Positions 16,139 to 25,467 of a stretch of 64,000 bases of DNA are shown here, one piece after another. The notes below the pieces were generated by a model. The model did no database searches. It had not been told where the DNA came from and saw nothing but the letters and a program-made list of their open reading frames with translations. Origin of the DNA: an uncultured Chthonomonas sp. Lineage in GTDB: Bacteria; Armatimonadota; Chthonomonadetes; Chthonomonadales; Chthonomonadaceae. Every line of letters begins with the position of its first letter. Position 1 is the first letter of the stretch. The stretch spans positions 44,708-108,707 of the forward strand of contig CAIONQ010000024.1 in NCBI GenBank assembly GCA_903859705.1, written 5' to 3'. The position numbers were made by a program, and so were the translations under genes.

Positions 16139-17164
16139 TTAGAACGCATTGCCAACAAATATCTGGGTGCCGGAACATATGGAAAATCGTTTACCATCTG
16201 GCATCCAGGATGCAGAGATGCTGCCTGCGTACTGCATTGGCACCCCTCCGAGAGCTGTGAGGCCCGAGCCATCCTGCTTCATCCGGAAGAGTACTGTTTG
16301 TTCGGGCGTTTTCATTCTTGCAAGGAATCCTATCTTGCGCAATGTTGGTAATTTGAATACGTTCTCACGCGGGATCGTTCCTAATAGCAACACATCATCA
16401 TTAATGGGCGAAAACACAATTTGACGGACCATTACCCTATTGGGAAGTTTCAGCTCCACGCGCCTCGTTTCCCCTTCGTGCGTAAGGCTTCTATATGTTA
16501 AGCAATCCAACCGTGCGGCTAAATATGCAGTCTCGAATATTACCACCTCTCCTCTGGAATTTATACCTTCTGGAAACCCGCTTTCGGTGCTGCGTACGTT
16601 AATATCTGCTTTACCCGGTTGGTGCACCCGGTAGCTGTACTCCTGCGGCCTACCTGATTGCCCTACAATCGCCTCAATCCATAGCGGCCCATTGGGTGCA
16701 ATGTATAGTTCTGCCATATCTGCATCGCGGCCAACTGTTTGGCACAACTGTTTGCCTGCCATATCGTACTCGGTGAAAGTACGCGTATCACCCTTCAGGT
16801 TGCAGACAACAAAGTAGTTGCCATTTGCAGATATTGCAGGCGGCATGTTTCCGCTGTGCAACAGTGTTGCAGCTGGCTCTGGCAGGGGTTGTTCACGGGC
16901 TTTTCCGTCCCTGCCAATTTCCAGATTCAGATAACGTATTGACGTCGTTTTTCCATCCGTATACACGGATACAAGCGCTTGCGAATTTGAACGCCAGCAA
17001 ACATCGATAGAGTCGTTAGCAGTTCCGGTACCCAGATATATTGGCTGCATTCGGGCGATCAGGTCTGGGTACCGGGTACGCCCCACAAGATAGGTTGCAA
17101 ATCCCCATGGAATTAGCAGTCCCATGGGGATTATCAGGATTAGTATGAGCCGCTTCTTCTTCAT
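16139..17164 (-). CDS. Membrane-anchored propeller-like protein, paralog A
   Basis: A 341-residue protein whose ATG at 17164 overlaps the stop of the GyrI-like gene as ATGA. A basic start and one membrane helix (KKKRLILILIIPMGLLIPWGFATYLVG) are followed by a beta-rich extracytoplasmic domain. Repeated blocks such as SANGNYFVVCN, DMAGKQL, APNGPLWIEA, FSPINDDVLLLGT and DGKRFSICSGT look like beta-propeller blades. It is clearly related to the gene at 17750-18739 (shared YPDL, LPxPxAxLxxSGN, YFVxC and GPLW blocks). Family not recognised. Confidence 0.55.
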   Translation of the reverse strand: MKKKRLILILIIPMGLLIPWGFATYLVGRTRYPDLIARMQPIYLGTGTANDSIDVCWRSNSQALVSVYTDGKTTSIRYLNLEIGRDGKAREQPLPEPAATLLHSGNMPPAISANGNYFVVCNLKGDTRTFTEYDMAGKQLCQTVGRDADMAELYIAPNGPLWIEAIVGQSGRPQEYSYRVHQPGKADINVRSTESGFPEGINSRGEVVIFETAYLAARLDCLTYRSLTHEGETRRVELKLPNRVMVRQIVFSPINDDVLLLGTIPRENVFKLPTLRKIGFLARMKTPEQTVLFRMKQDGSGLTALGGVPMQYAGSISASWMPDGKRFSICSGTQIFVGNAF

Positions 17165-17628
17165 ACCGAAGATTTTGGAACTACCGGCACCCATACGTAT
17201 ATAACGGCACTTCCTTTATCCGGACAGAACTCTGAACCGTAATACTCAAATTCCGGGCCGGTTGCGCGCTTGTAGCCAGATTGTTCAAACCAGCCGCCGT
17301 AGATCTTGCCAAAGGTTTCTCCAATGTTCTGGAGCGTGCTTTTGAATACCGCATAGGTTTGCTCTGGAATACTCCAGGCCACCATGCCCTCCGGCAGTGG
17401 GGCATCTCCCGAAACGGGTATAGCAGCCTGGTAATCGAAAGTGTTGGTTTGAGGATCAAAATTCCCCATTACGCCGTAGCTTACCCCCTGACCGGCGCGG
17501 TTCGTAATCTCTGCCATACGTGGAACAAACTCCTGCCACAGAGCCGGAATTTCACCGGGTCCATGGGCATATCGTTTGCGCAATCCAACTACCTTAAACG
17601 CACTGTGCTGCAGTATTGTGTACTCCAT
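17161..17628 (-). CDS. GyrI-like / AraC effector-binding domain protein
   Basis: A 155-residue stand-alone effector-binding domain, with AAAGGA seven bases before ATG. Typical features are the opening strand YTILQHSAFKVVGLRKR, the helix IPALWQEFVPRMAEI, the segment VSYGVMGNFDPQTNTFDYQAAIPV and the closing WFEQSGYKRATGPEFEYYG. GyrI-like domains bind small hydrophobic molecules, and stand-alone forms include DNA gyrase inhibitors and hydrolases. The ligand is unknown here. It is coupled by ATGA overlap to the downstream propeller-like protein, suggesting a shared response. Confidence 0.85.
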   Translation of the reverse strand: MEYTILQHSAFKVVGLRKRYAHGPGEIPALWQEFVPRMAEITNRAGQGVSYGVMGNFDPQTNTFDYQAAIPVSGDAPLPEGMVAWSIPEQTYAVFKSTLQNIGETFGKIYGGWFEQSGYKRATGPEFEYYGSEFCPDKGSAVIYVWVPVVPKSSV

Positions 17629-17749
17629 CTCGAGGTCCTTTCCGTGCGGGCCAATGTTTCACTTAAGCCCTGCTTGAACTTAGCTAATATGCATTCCCTG
17701 TGTAGAGTTTGCCCCAATAAAAGAGAGAAAAGTGGCGGCCATCGGGCAG

Positions 17750-18739
17750 TCAGGACATTGTGGTTTGCGCCTCAACAACAGATTGCACGAGTTTATCTGA
17801 AATCGCAATTCCGCCCAGATTCACAATTTCAGGGCTGTTTTGGTTAAGGCGAAACAGCAAGATTTGACCTGGTGTTGCTATTCTATCCGTAGCTGGCAGA
17901 TTGCGCAAGAACGACAACCAGAACACCATTTTGGGTTGGACAAATGCAAGCATGAGGATATCTTCCGTAACCGGCGATAAGGCTACCTCCAAAAGATCGA
18001 TATCAGATGGAAGGTTCGCTATTTGCTTTTGCCGAAATTTGCCGGGCTCTTTCTGAAGATCGATTATATTTGTTGTTTCAGTGATTTGTATATCGTTGAT
18101 TGCTCTGAACGGTACCAACTCATTTCGGGTATTCATGCCCTCTATATATCCATTGGCGGTGGTGTTAATGGCGATGTCTGGCTGCTGAGGTTGATGGACA
18201 TAAACTGTCCCCCTCGATTGCGCAGCCCATCCGTGGTGCATCTCCAACCACAGCGGCCCTGCAGGGGCAAACACAACCGTAACCAGATTGGCCAGGCGAG
18301 TGGATTTCTGAAGCAGGGTGTTGCCGGACATATCAGATTCAGCCATAGTTCGAATCCCACGATCCACAGTACAGGTTACAAAGTAGTCTCCATGTGGTGA
18401 TATGCTGGATTGGCAGTTACCAGATTTAACCAATGATGCAACCGGTTGGGGCAGTGGCAGTTCTGTTGTTATTCCACCTCTCTGGACGGAAAGGTGATAA
18501 TAGCACTGGCTCGAAGGCGAATCGACGACCGTTTGTTTCACAAGTGCCAGGTTGCTCGATCCCCGGTAGAATTGGAGCCTTTCACCCGATGATGCGCTGT
18601 GTTGCCACACCTGGTTGAGCCGCTTGTGCAGGTCTGGATAGGGTGGTGCAGACATGAGTTCGTGTAACACGAGACGAACGCTAAAGCCTATCACAATTGC
18701 GATGATTATAAGTACGGTTCGAGGTAGGTTTTTCATCAT
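17750..18739 (-). CDS. Membrane-anchored propeller-like protein, paralog B
   Basis: A 329-residue relative of the protein at 16139-17164, with one N-terminal membrane helix (TVLIIIAIVIGFSVRLVLHEL). Parallel blocks are APPYPDLHKRLNQVW, LPQPVASLVKSGN, SPHGDYFVTCT, ESDMSGNTL, APAGPLWLEM and VHQPQQPDIAINTTANGYIEG. The order of blocks is the same in both proteins, so they arose by duplication, with the GyrI-like gene now between them. The ATG is double (18739 and 18736) and has no clear ribosome site. Family not recognised. Confidence 0.55.
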   Translation of the reverse strand: MMKNLPRTVLIIIAIVIGFSVRLVLHELMSAPPYPDLHKRLNQVWQHSASSGERLQFYRGSSNLALVKQTVVDSPSSQCYYHLSVQRGGITTELPLPQPVASLVKSGNCQSSISPHGDYFVTCTVDRGIRTMAESDMSGNTLLQKSTRLANLVTVVFAPAGPLWLEMHHGWAAQSRGTVYVHQPQQPDIAINTTANGYIEGMNTRNELVPFRAINDIQITETTNIIDLQKEPGKFRQKQIANLPSDIDLLEVALSPVTEDILMLAFVQPKMVFWLSFLRNLPATDRIATPGQILLFRLNQNSPEIVNLGGIAISDKLVQSVVEAQTTMS

Positions 18740-19064
18740 ATTTCTGGCGTGATGGCTATCTAAGTGTGGTTACCATCACTGAGTATGTTTAGGAGCAATC
18801 CTGGAGTGCATGCAACGGATGTTCGCAGGTTTGTGCAACGGATTTTGCCGGATATTCCAGCGAGTTTTGGCCAGCGCTATTGGTTAACTAACTATTCTGA
18901 TAATACCTCCACCAGCGCACTCTCACACAACTGGCGACGTGTTATCGGTTACCCCGAATTTACAGGATCCTGTGTATATTGTGTGATAATTAATATCAAC
19001 GAACAAATGATCTGCTTAAAGTAAAGGGCGTTACGCGCGGTTTGCCAATATGGCCTCATGAAGG
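18740..19064. other. Intergenic region between divergent genes (325 bp)
   Basis: No convincing gene. It probably carries the promoters for both flanking genes. A GATAAT at 18985-18990 and a TATATT at 18975-18980 are candidate -10 boxes for the plus-strand gene, but no -35 box sits at the right distance. Confidence 0.3.
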
Positions 19065-20237
19065 GTGGCGCGATTGCGACAAGGTATTTTCGGTGCACGT
19101 GCAGTTTTAATTGCAGCGCTAAGTACAACCATTATTCTGGCTGTTTCAGCAAATGCAGAGGGTGCAAAATCTCTTTCGAGAAATACGTTGCCTCCAGGTT
19201 TTGCCAGTGGCGCTGATGTAGAATCTGTTGAGTATATATTTTCTGCGTTAAAAGGCGCCAAATACCCTGCGGATGTAGAGAAGAACCTGTTAGCGGACGT
19301 CGAACGATATTCAAAAGGCGTAGTTGACGAAAAGTTCACCCCACCAATTTTACTTAATGTATTTACACCCTATCCTGCTTTTGTTTCCGAAATGCAGAAG
19401 CGGCAAAAGATATCGGATTTTGAAGCTGCAAAGTATGCGTGTGCCTTCGCCTATAAGTACCTGCTATATGGCTGGATGCCACCACAGAAGGGCAAAGGAC
19501 GGTTTGACTTCAACTACATCTCAAAAGCACCGGTCGAATCGCTATACGGTGATATAACCATCCACAACGGCATGGGAGTGTGCTCTGAGTATTCTGCACT
19601 CTGTGTAAGGCTGTTAAGCGTGGTGGGAATCAAAGCTGCTGTGGTTTTTGCGGGCATCCGATCGGCTTCTGGGGATGAACGTGGGCACGTGTATATTGTG
19701 GCACGCGTGAAAACGCATTCGGGGTATGTGTATACCCCCATGGATCCTACTTCCAATGTTTGCTGGCTAACTTCCAGCCGCGCACCTGCAGACTTGTTTA
19801 GTATGATGGCGGCCGAGCGCAAAACTCACAAACTTACTGATTATACAGACGCACCCCTGGAGCCCGGTGCTATTGGCAAGTTTGCACAACCTGGCAGGGG
19901 AATTGTAATTTCGCCAGACTTCCAGTTTGTGTATACGCCAGACATGGATGGATTTAGCCCGTGTGCCGTAAATAGCTATCGCTATGGTAAGTTCTATGTT
20001 TTGCCATCCGCCCGCACGTACGCTGCCTGGAAGCGGCTGCGAAGTGTGGCTGAAACATACATTCGGTATGATGGCGAAATGGGACATGAAGGCACGTGGG
20101 AAGATTTCATATTCAATGCTGGCCTAAAGCCGGTAGATTGGATTGCAGGAAAACCAACTGGCCTGGTTGCTGACCCTGATACCCTGGATCAGTTCATTAA
20201 AGCATATCAGGCGTTTGCTGCTGGCCAACCGCAATAG
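19065..20237 (+). CDS. Secreted transglutaminase-like cysteine protein
   Basis: A protein of about 390 residues. GTG 19065 is listed; a TTG at 19074 has better spacing from GAAGGG and is a fair alternative. A signal peptide (LIAALSTTIILAVSANA) precedes a transglutaminase-like core. The visible triad is Cys in GVCSEYSALC (about residue 172), His in ERGHVYIVARV (about 207) and Asp in TPMDPTS (about 227). Such proteins act as peptidases, amidases or cross-linkers outside the cell. The C-terminal about 130 residues are unassigned. It stands alone, convergent with the DUF5666 gene. Confidence 0.72.
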   Translation: MARLRQGIFGARAVLIAALSTTIILAVSANAEGAKSLSRNTLPPGFASGADVESVEYIFSALKGAKYPADVEKNLLADVERYSKGVVDEKFTPPILLNVFTPYPAFVSEMQKRQKISDFEAAKYACAFAYKYLLYGWMPPQKGKGRFDFNYISKAPVESLYGDITIHNGMGVCSEYSALCVRLLSVVGIKAAVVFAGIRSASGDERGHVYIVARVKTHSGYVYTPMDPTSNVCWLTSSRAPADLFSMMAAERKTHKLTDYTDAPLEPGAIGKFAQPGRGIVISPDFQFVYTPDMDGFSPCAVNSYRYGKFYVLPSARTYAAWKRLRSVAETYIRYDGEMGHEGTWEDFIFNAGLKPVDWIAGKPTGLVADPDTLDQFIKAYQAFAAGQPQ

Positions 20238-20272
20238 CAGCTTTGATACGCTAAATCGGCGAGCATATGGTA

Positions 20273-20306
20273 AATGGGCCAGATCTCGATTGAGACCTGG
20301 CCCATT
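20273..20306. terminator. Hairpin between convergent genes
   Basis: AATGGGCCAG (20273-20282) pairs with CTGGCCCATT (20297-20306), and an inner TCTC/GAGA extends the stem. No T-tract on either side, so a weak or factor-aided bidirectional terminator. Confidence 0.55.
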
Positions 20307-20327
20307 GCCGTTAGCGAGGATTCAGTT

Positions 20328-21482
20328 CTAAGGAGCTGGAGGCGGAGGTGGACCATCGCCGCCCTGCCCACCGGGACCACCCTGTGGGGGGCCGAAGCCA
20401 CCCGGGCCGCCGCCCTGTCCGGGCCCTCCCGGGCCACCCTGGCCGCCTCGGCCGAGTTCCAGGTTGATGCCTACCAGCTGAGCAGAAAAGCTGCCATCCT
20501 GGTTGTGTGTGCCTGCTGCCACCAGTTTATCGCCTACTTTAAGGCTGCTGAAGGCGATTGTTTGGATCTTTGTGACCTTGGCGCCGGGTGCCATTTTGAT
20601 TACAACCGATACCGAATCGCTGAGTGAAATAGTAAGTGGCGATATTGCAGTAACCCTACCCGTTGCCATGGCATTGGATTGTGCCCTGCCACCCTGCTGC
20701 CCCCCTCTAAAACCGCCCTGCCCGCCGAATCCCTGCGCTCCGCCTCGGCCCTGGCCGCTGGGGCCGAACCCGCCAGGACCACCCTGAGGTATTCCGCCAT
20801 CCTGGCCAGGATCTTGCGGTACAGCCGCAGATGGTGCACTGTTATTATCATCCCCTGCAGACTGAGGCGGGCCGCCTGGAGGAGGACCACCCTGTGGTGG
20901 GCCACCTTCAGGTCCGCCGCCGGGGCCACCTTGTCCCCCTGGGCCAAAGCCGCCAGGGCCACCAGGACCACCGCCGGGGCCGAAGCCGCCGGGGCCACCC
21001 GGCCCACCACCGCCCATCAGGCCCTGAATGCTGGAGAGGTCGCCAGCGAGCACCGAGTTTGCGGTGATAGCGGTTGGCAGGCCCTGAACCTGAACCTGAT
21101 CGCCAATTTTAAGATCACTTACACTAACGGAAGATTGAGTTACCAGCTTTGTATTGTTATCGAGTTTAATGGTAATAGAGGCATTTTGGCCCTGACCGGA
21201 AATTGTGATTATTTTTGCGGAGGCATCGCCACCAGTGATACTGCCTGAAACAGTGGGTAAGCCACCCATCTGCTGCTGACCAGGTTGCCCGCCGCGTTGA
21301 CCACGCTGTGCGCCACCGTTTTGCCCATTGAAGCGTCCGCCTCCCGGGCCGAAACCGCCTTGCTGATTGCCACGGCCAGCAGGTTGGGCAATGGCAATGA
21401 CTGGCAGAGACACTGCTGCACAAATAGCGGAGGCTGCCAGTGCAAAGCGTGCACCGCCATATCGGCTGTTCTGAAATTTCAT
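20328..21482 (-). CDS. Secreted DUF5666-type repeat protein with Gly/Pro-rich linker
   Basis: A 384-residue protein with AAGGAG nine bases before ATG. A signal peptide (FALAASAICAAVSLPVIAIA) precedes a Gly/Gln-rich stretch. Two small beta-barrel domains follow. The first runs from VSGSITGGDASAKIITISG through LKIGDQVQVQG, the second from ATGRVTAISPLTISLSD through LKVGDKLVAAG. This duplicated pattern is that of DUF5666. The linker (about residues 155-270) and the tail consist of PGGFGPGG-type repeats. The role is unknown; a cell-surface or matrix protein is a guess. It has its own leader after smc. Confidence 0.68.
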   Translation of the reverse strand: MKFQNSRYGGARFALAASAICAAVSLPVIAIAQPAGRGNQQGGFGPGGGRFNGQNGGAQRGQRGGQPGQQQMGGLPTVSGSITGGDASAKIITISGQGQNASITIKLDNNTKLVTQSSVSVSDLKIGDQVQVQGLPTAITANSVLAGDLSSIQGLMGGGGPGGPGGFGPGGGPGGPGGFGPGGQGGPGGGPEGGPPQGGPPPGGPPQSAGDDNNSAPSAAVPQDPGQDGGIPQGGPGGFGPSGQGRGGAQGFGGQGGFRGGQQGGRAQSNAMATGRVTAISPLTISLSDSVSVVIKMAPGAKVTKIQTIAFSSLKVGDKLVAAGTHNQDGSFSAQLVGINLELGRGGQGGPGGPGQGGGPGGFGPPQGGPGGQGGDGPPPPPAP

Positions 21483-21568
21483 CGGTGTAAACTCCTTGTG
21501 TACCGGAAGGTCTGAATATACTCTACTTGGGATAAATGAATTCCAGATGAACGCAAATAAAACAAATT

Positions 21569-21596
21569 AAAAAGCAGTTGAAAATCGCGGCAACTG
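21569..21596 (-). terminator. Weak terminator after smc
   Basis: On the minus strand CAGTTG (21596-21591) pairs with CAACTG (21580-21575), followed by CTTTTT. The stem is only six to seven base pairs. Confidence 0.4.
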
Positions 21597-21600
21597 TAAA

Positions 21601-24600
21601 TTAGGGGCCAGATATGATGACGGTGGAATCGTGCTCTGTGGCGACAGACTCCTGCGGTACGCGGTAGGAAAGCACGCTGCTTATGCCAGCCTCACGCATG
21701 GTTACACCGTACCAGGTTGGCGCGGCCTCCATGGTAACCGGGTTGTGGGTAATTAGCAAGAACTGGCTGCGCTGGCTGAAATCGCGAACGAGCTCCGTAA
21801 ACTTTTCAACATTGGATCCATCCAGAGGTGCATCTACTTCATCCAACAGTACAAATGGGCTTGGGCGCACTGATAAGAATGCAAATAGAAGGGCAACGGC
21901 CGTAAGCGCCCTTTCACCACCAGATAGCAAGGAGAGGTGCTGAGGCTTTTTACCTGGCGGCTGTGCAATTACTTCTATACCGGTTTCCAACAAATCTTCC
22001 GGGTTAGTAAGAACCAGCCGTGTGGTGCCGCCTTCAAAGAGGCGTGTAAACAGGCGCTGAAACTCCTCTTTAACTGCCTCAAAGGTCTCCATAAACACGC
22101 CACGTGTGCTCTCATCAATTTCTGCGATGGTGGCCAGCAGAGAAGCGCGCCCTTTTTCTAAATCGTCTTTCTGTTCAGATAGGAACGTGTAGCGTTCTGT
22201 AAGGCGTTCAAATTCCTCAGCGGCACCGGTGTTTACCTGGCCCATGCCACGGAGCTCGCGGCGCAGGCGGCCAACCTCGATTGCCGTGTTCTTATCTATA
22301 GTGGTGTCTTCTGGCCGTGCCAGCGCTTCGTCGCGCCCAATGCCATACTCTTCCTGCAGACGCTCTGATGTTTGTGCTACCTGTATTTCAAGGCGAGCAA
22401 TTCGCAACTCTGCTTCATGTAGGCTTGAGGTAATCTGTGCACGCCTCTGCCCGGCTTCGCGCATGCCCTGCTGGAGTGCAGTGCTGCGCCCGGCCTGTTC
22501 CAGACGAACGGCATTCCACTGGTTAAAGGTTAGCTCTGAGGTAACCAGAAATTTGCGGGCTTCTTCGATTTGAGACTTGAGTTTAACCTGCTCCGATTCC
22601 GCTTCCATGCCCTCCGCAGCAGAGTTATCGCGCAGATGTACACGGGCCTCCAGTTGGCGCTCGAGGGAAGCCAGCGTGGCCCGATCTGCAGCGATTGTGC
22701 GAGTTAGCCCCTCGCGCTTTTCACGCAGGCGCCCAACTTCCACCTCCAGAGTAACTGCACTAGATCTGCAAACATCTCGCTTTTCTATCAGCTCTCGGGT
22801 TTCATCAGAAAGGGCCGCAATAGCAGAATCTGCTTGATCGTTTTCAATTCGCCCGGCTTCTATGGCCGCTGCAAGCCGATCGGCTTCTGCGCCAAGTGCC
22901 GCAGCCTGCTGAGTTAGCTGGCGCTGCTGTTCCTCACGCTCTGCGGCTTCGCGATCGAGGCGGCTTTGATCTCGCTCTGCGGATGCCAGTGCGGTAGTGC
23001 GCGATGCCAGATCTGCAGAGGCAGCCGACTCCTTGCGTGTTGCCGAGGCCCGTTCTTCTTCAAGGCGAGAAATATCCGCTATAAACTTCTCAGTTCGTGC
23101 AGTTAGTTTATCTACTGTACTGCGTGTGCCAGGCAGGCCCTTGCGCAGATCATCCATCTCACCTTTGCGGCCAATAAGGTGTGCCCCCTTGCCCTGTAAC
23201 GAGCCACCCGTAAGCGCACCGCCCGGTGTTAGCAACTCACCATCCAGGGTAACGATTTTGCTCCAGCCGCCGCCAGATCGAGACACTGCGATGGCGGCAT
23301 CCATATCCGGGACAATTAAGACGCGCCCCAGCAGAAGGCGAACGGCCGGATCAAAATCAAAATCGTACTCCACCAGATCGGCGGCATTCAGCACATCTTC
23401 GCTGTTCCAACCCTGGCCACGCCCGGGGATGCTTGCTTTTTGGCCAGGGCGGAGCAACGGAAGCGCCAGGAATGTGGCCCTACCAGCGCGGTTTCTCTTG
23501 AGCCACTCGATGCCCGATTTGGCCTCGGACTCTGTGCGAGTAACTATATCCTGAAGGCTGCCGCCCAGTGCCACTTCTATGGCAACCCTGTATGGTTCGG
23601 GCACGGATAGCAGATCTACAACGGGCACATAATGCCCAACAATATCGTTGCGGCGGCACGCATTCAGTACTGCACGCACCCCCTGGTAAAAGCCTTCGTG
23701 GCTTTCTTGCAGCTCCGTTAGAGTAGAGAGGCGTGCCGATTGCTCTGCCATTAACCTGCGTGCTGCATCCAACTCTACGCGCGCAGTGCCGAGTTCCGCT
23801 CTGGTTTTCTGAATACCCTCATCAGAAGTGCGAGCCAGTTCCGCATACTCGGCCTTAAGCACCTGCGCCGCATCTACTGCGGCGCGACCTTCCTCTGTGC
23901 GCGCGCGCACTTCCTGCCGAGAGGTGGCCATGGTCGCAATTTCTGCAGCAAGTCGTTCCGACCTACCGGTTGACTCTGCGATACGCTCTCGGGCAGAGCG
24001 GAGCGCCGTTTCTCTTGATGCTCGCTCCTGTGCAAGGCGAACACGTTCCGTTTGCCGCTGTTCTGCCTGCCGCATTGCAGCCTGCACTGCCGCCTCGAGA
24101 GCGCTGAGCGATGCCTTTTGCCCCGCCCACTCTTCTCTCGCAGCAGTTTCGGCGGTGTCTACTTCAATTCGCTCTTCACGATCCAGCTCGATGGCATTGG
24201 AGAGCTCGATCATTCTCTGCTCGATGCCCTGGATATCCTGCAGCAACTGTTCCCGATTGCGAGCTGCGCTGGCCCCGCGCTCCGCCATAAGCGTAAGCCG
24301 CGCTTCCAGCCGTTCTACGGCTGTTTTGGCAGTTTGAAGCGTTGTTCGGGCAGCTTCTAGCTCTGCCTCTGTTACAGATAGCCGCTCTAACAGCTCACCG
24401 CTACTGCGTTCCAGCGTAGTTACATGCGCATCCAGTTCCAGCAGGCTGGCCGTATCTTGCTCTTGCTCCTGCCGGCCAGCATAAAGTTCATAATCGGTGC
24501 GCTGTAACTCTGCTACCAGCAGGCCAACCTCAATTTCATGCAGCCTATCTCGCAATAGCAGGTAGCGCCGTGCAGCTGTGGCCTGTTTTTCAAGTGGCCC

Positions 24601-25206
24601 GCGCTGCACCTCCAACTCACCAAGAATATCACGAACGCGCATGAGGTTGCCCTCAGCATTCTCCAACTTGCGCAGTGCATCACGCTTTTTTACTCGATAC
24701 TTTTTGATGCCAGCAGCTTCCTCAAACAGCTCACGCCGATCTTCCGGGCGAGCTGAAAGCACGGCATCAATTTCGCTCTGACTTACGAAAGAGTAGGCAC
24801 CTTTGCCAACACCCGTATCCAGAAACAGTTCAATGATATCTTTGAGGCGGCAGGGAGAGCCATTAAGCAGATACTGGCTCTCCCCGGATCGGTAGATACG
24901 GCGGGTTATTGTGACTTCGGCAAAATCTATGGGAAGGCTGTTATCTGAGTTATCAACTGTGAGCCGGACTTCAGCCATGCCGAGTGGTTTGCGCTTATCG
25001 CTGCCCGAAAAGATTACATCTTGAGAGCTTGCGCCGCGCAGCAGCCGGGGGTTTTGCTCACCCAGCACCCATAACAGAGCATCCACAATATTGGATTTGC
25101 CACTGCCGTTTGGGCCGACGATGGCGGTCATGCCTTCGTCGATATTAATCTCGGTTTTATCCGCGAATGTTTTAAAACCAATCAGGCGGAGCTGCTTGAG
25201 TTGCAC
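21601..25206 (-). CDS. smc: Chromosome segregation protein SMC
   Basis: SMC is the ATPase of the condensin-like complex (with ScpA and ScpB) that compacts and segregates chromosomes. Its 1201 residues match the family. Walker A GPNGSGKS lies at residues 31-38. Long coiled coils (about 165-500 and 670-1010) flank a hinge containing VALGGSLQDIVTR and LTPGGALTGGS. The C-terminus has the ABC signature LSGGERALTAVALLFA and Walker B FVLLDEVDAPLD. The start is GTG 25206, which gives the canonical MQLKQLRLIGFKTFAD opening, though the ribosome site is weak. scpA and scpB are not in the window. Confidence 0.97.
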   Translation of the reverse strand: MQLKQLRLIGFKTFADKTEINIDEGMTAIVGPNGSGKSNIVDALLWVLGEQNPRLLRGASSQDVIFSGSDKRKPLGMAEVRLTVDNSDNSLPIDFAEVTITRRIYRSGESQYLLNGSPCRLKDIIELFLDTGVGKGAYSFVSQSEIDAVLSARPEDRRELFEEAAGIKKYRVKKRDALRKLENAEGNLMRVRDILGELEVQRGPLEKQATAARRYLLLRDRLHEIEVGLLVAELQRTDYELYAGRQEQEQDTASLLELDAHVTTLERSSGELLERLSVTEAELEAARTTLQTAKTAVERLEARLTLMAERGASAARNREQLLQDIQGIEQRMIELSNAIELDREERIEVDTAETAAREEWAGQKASLSALEAAVQAAMRQAEQRQTERVRLAQERASRETALRSARERIAESTGRSERLAAEIATMATSRQEVRARTEEGRAAVDAAQVLKAEYAELARTSDEGIQKTRAELGTARVELDAARRLMAEQSARLSTLTELQESHEGFYQGVRAVLNACRRNDIVGHYVPVVDLLSVPEPYRVAIEVALGGSLQDIVTRTESEAKSGIEWLKRNRAGRATFLALPLLRPGQKASIPGRGQGWNSEDVLNAADLVEYDFDFDPAVRLLLGRVLIVPDMDAAIAVSRSGGGWSKIVTLDGELLTPGGALTGGSLQGKGAHLIGRKGEMDDLRKGLPGTRSTVDKLTARTEKFIADISRLEEERASATRKESAASADLASRTTALASAERDQSRLDREAAEREEQQRQLTQQAAALGAEADRLAAAIEAGRIENDQADSAIAALSDETRELIEKRDVCRSSAVTLEVEVGRLREKREGLTRTIAADRATLASLERQLEARVHLRDNSAAEGMEAESEQVKLKSQIEEARKFLVTSELTFNQWNAVRLEQAGRSTALQQGMREAGQRRAQITSSLHEAELRIARLEIQVAQTSERLQEEYGIGRDEALARPEDTTIDKNTAIEVGRLRRELRGMGQVNTGAAEEFERLTERYTFLSEQKDDLEKGRASLLATIAEIDESTRGVFMETFEAVKEEFQRLFTRLFEGGTTRLVLTNPEDLLETGIEVIAQPPGKKPQHLSLLSGGERALTAVALLFAFLSVRPSPFVLLDEVDAPLDGSNVEKFTELVRDFSQRSQFLLITHNPVTMEAAPTWYGVTMREAGISSVLSYRVPQESVATEHDSTVIISGP

Positions 25207-25298
25207 TCAGGTGTCCCATGCGGTCCATGTCCCGGTTGGTGCGGACAGAAGCGCCAAATAGCGGCTGACAGGCGGCAAACGCCTGTGTGTACCGCCGC

Positions 25299-25328
25299 TT
25301 GATGAATAGTAGGATAACCCTGTATTAT
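25299..25328 (+). promoter_or_regulatory. Candidate promoter of the glycosidase-like gene
   Basis: TTGATG (25299-25304) and TATTAT (25323-25328) with an 18-bp spacer. It leaves a leader of about 130 nt before the TTG start. The rest of 25207-25467 shows no gene. Confidence 0.45.
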
Positions 25329-25467
25329 ACGGGAATATTCTGCAAGGTACTTTCCGATTCAGAGCGAAGCGTAATTCCAGATAAGTGATTGCCCCACCGT
25401 TGGGTTTCGTAGCAAGTTGGAGCCAGGTTTCCGTTCAATGCTGGAAGCGTGTTAAGAGGATACAGGT

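Noticed and set aside
18764..19024. Plus-strand open frame of 86 codons in the 325-bp gap
   Set aside because: No ribosome site, no family resemblance and unremarkable codon use; kept as intergenic.
20340..21010. Repeated Gly/Pro-coding DNA looked like a CRISPR array at first sight
   Set aside because: Units are irregular, lack spacers of constant length and translate as PGGFGPGG repeats in a real gene.
25207..25467. Search for tRNA or small RNA in the gap beside smc
   Set aside because: No cloverleaf, T-loop sequence or terminator was found; only a candidate promoter.
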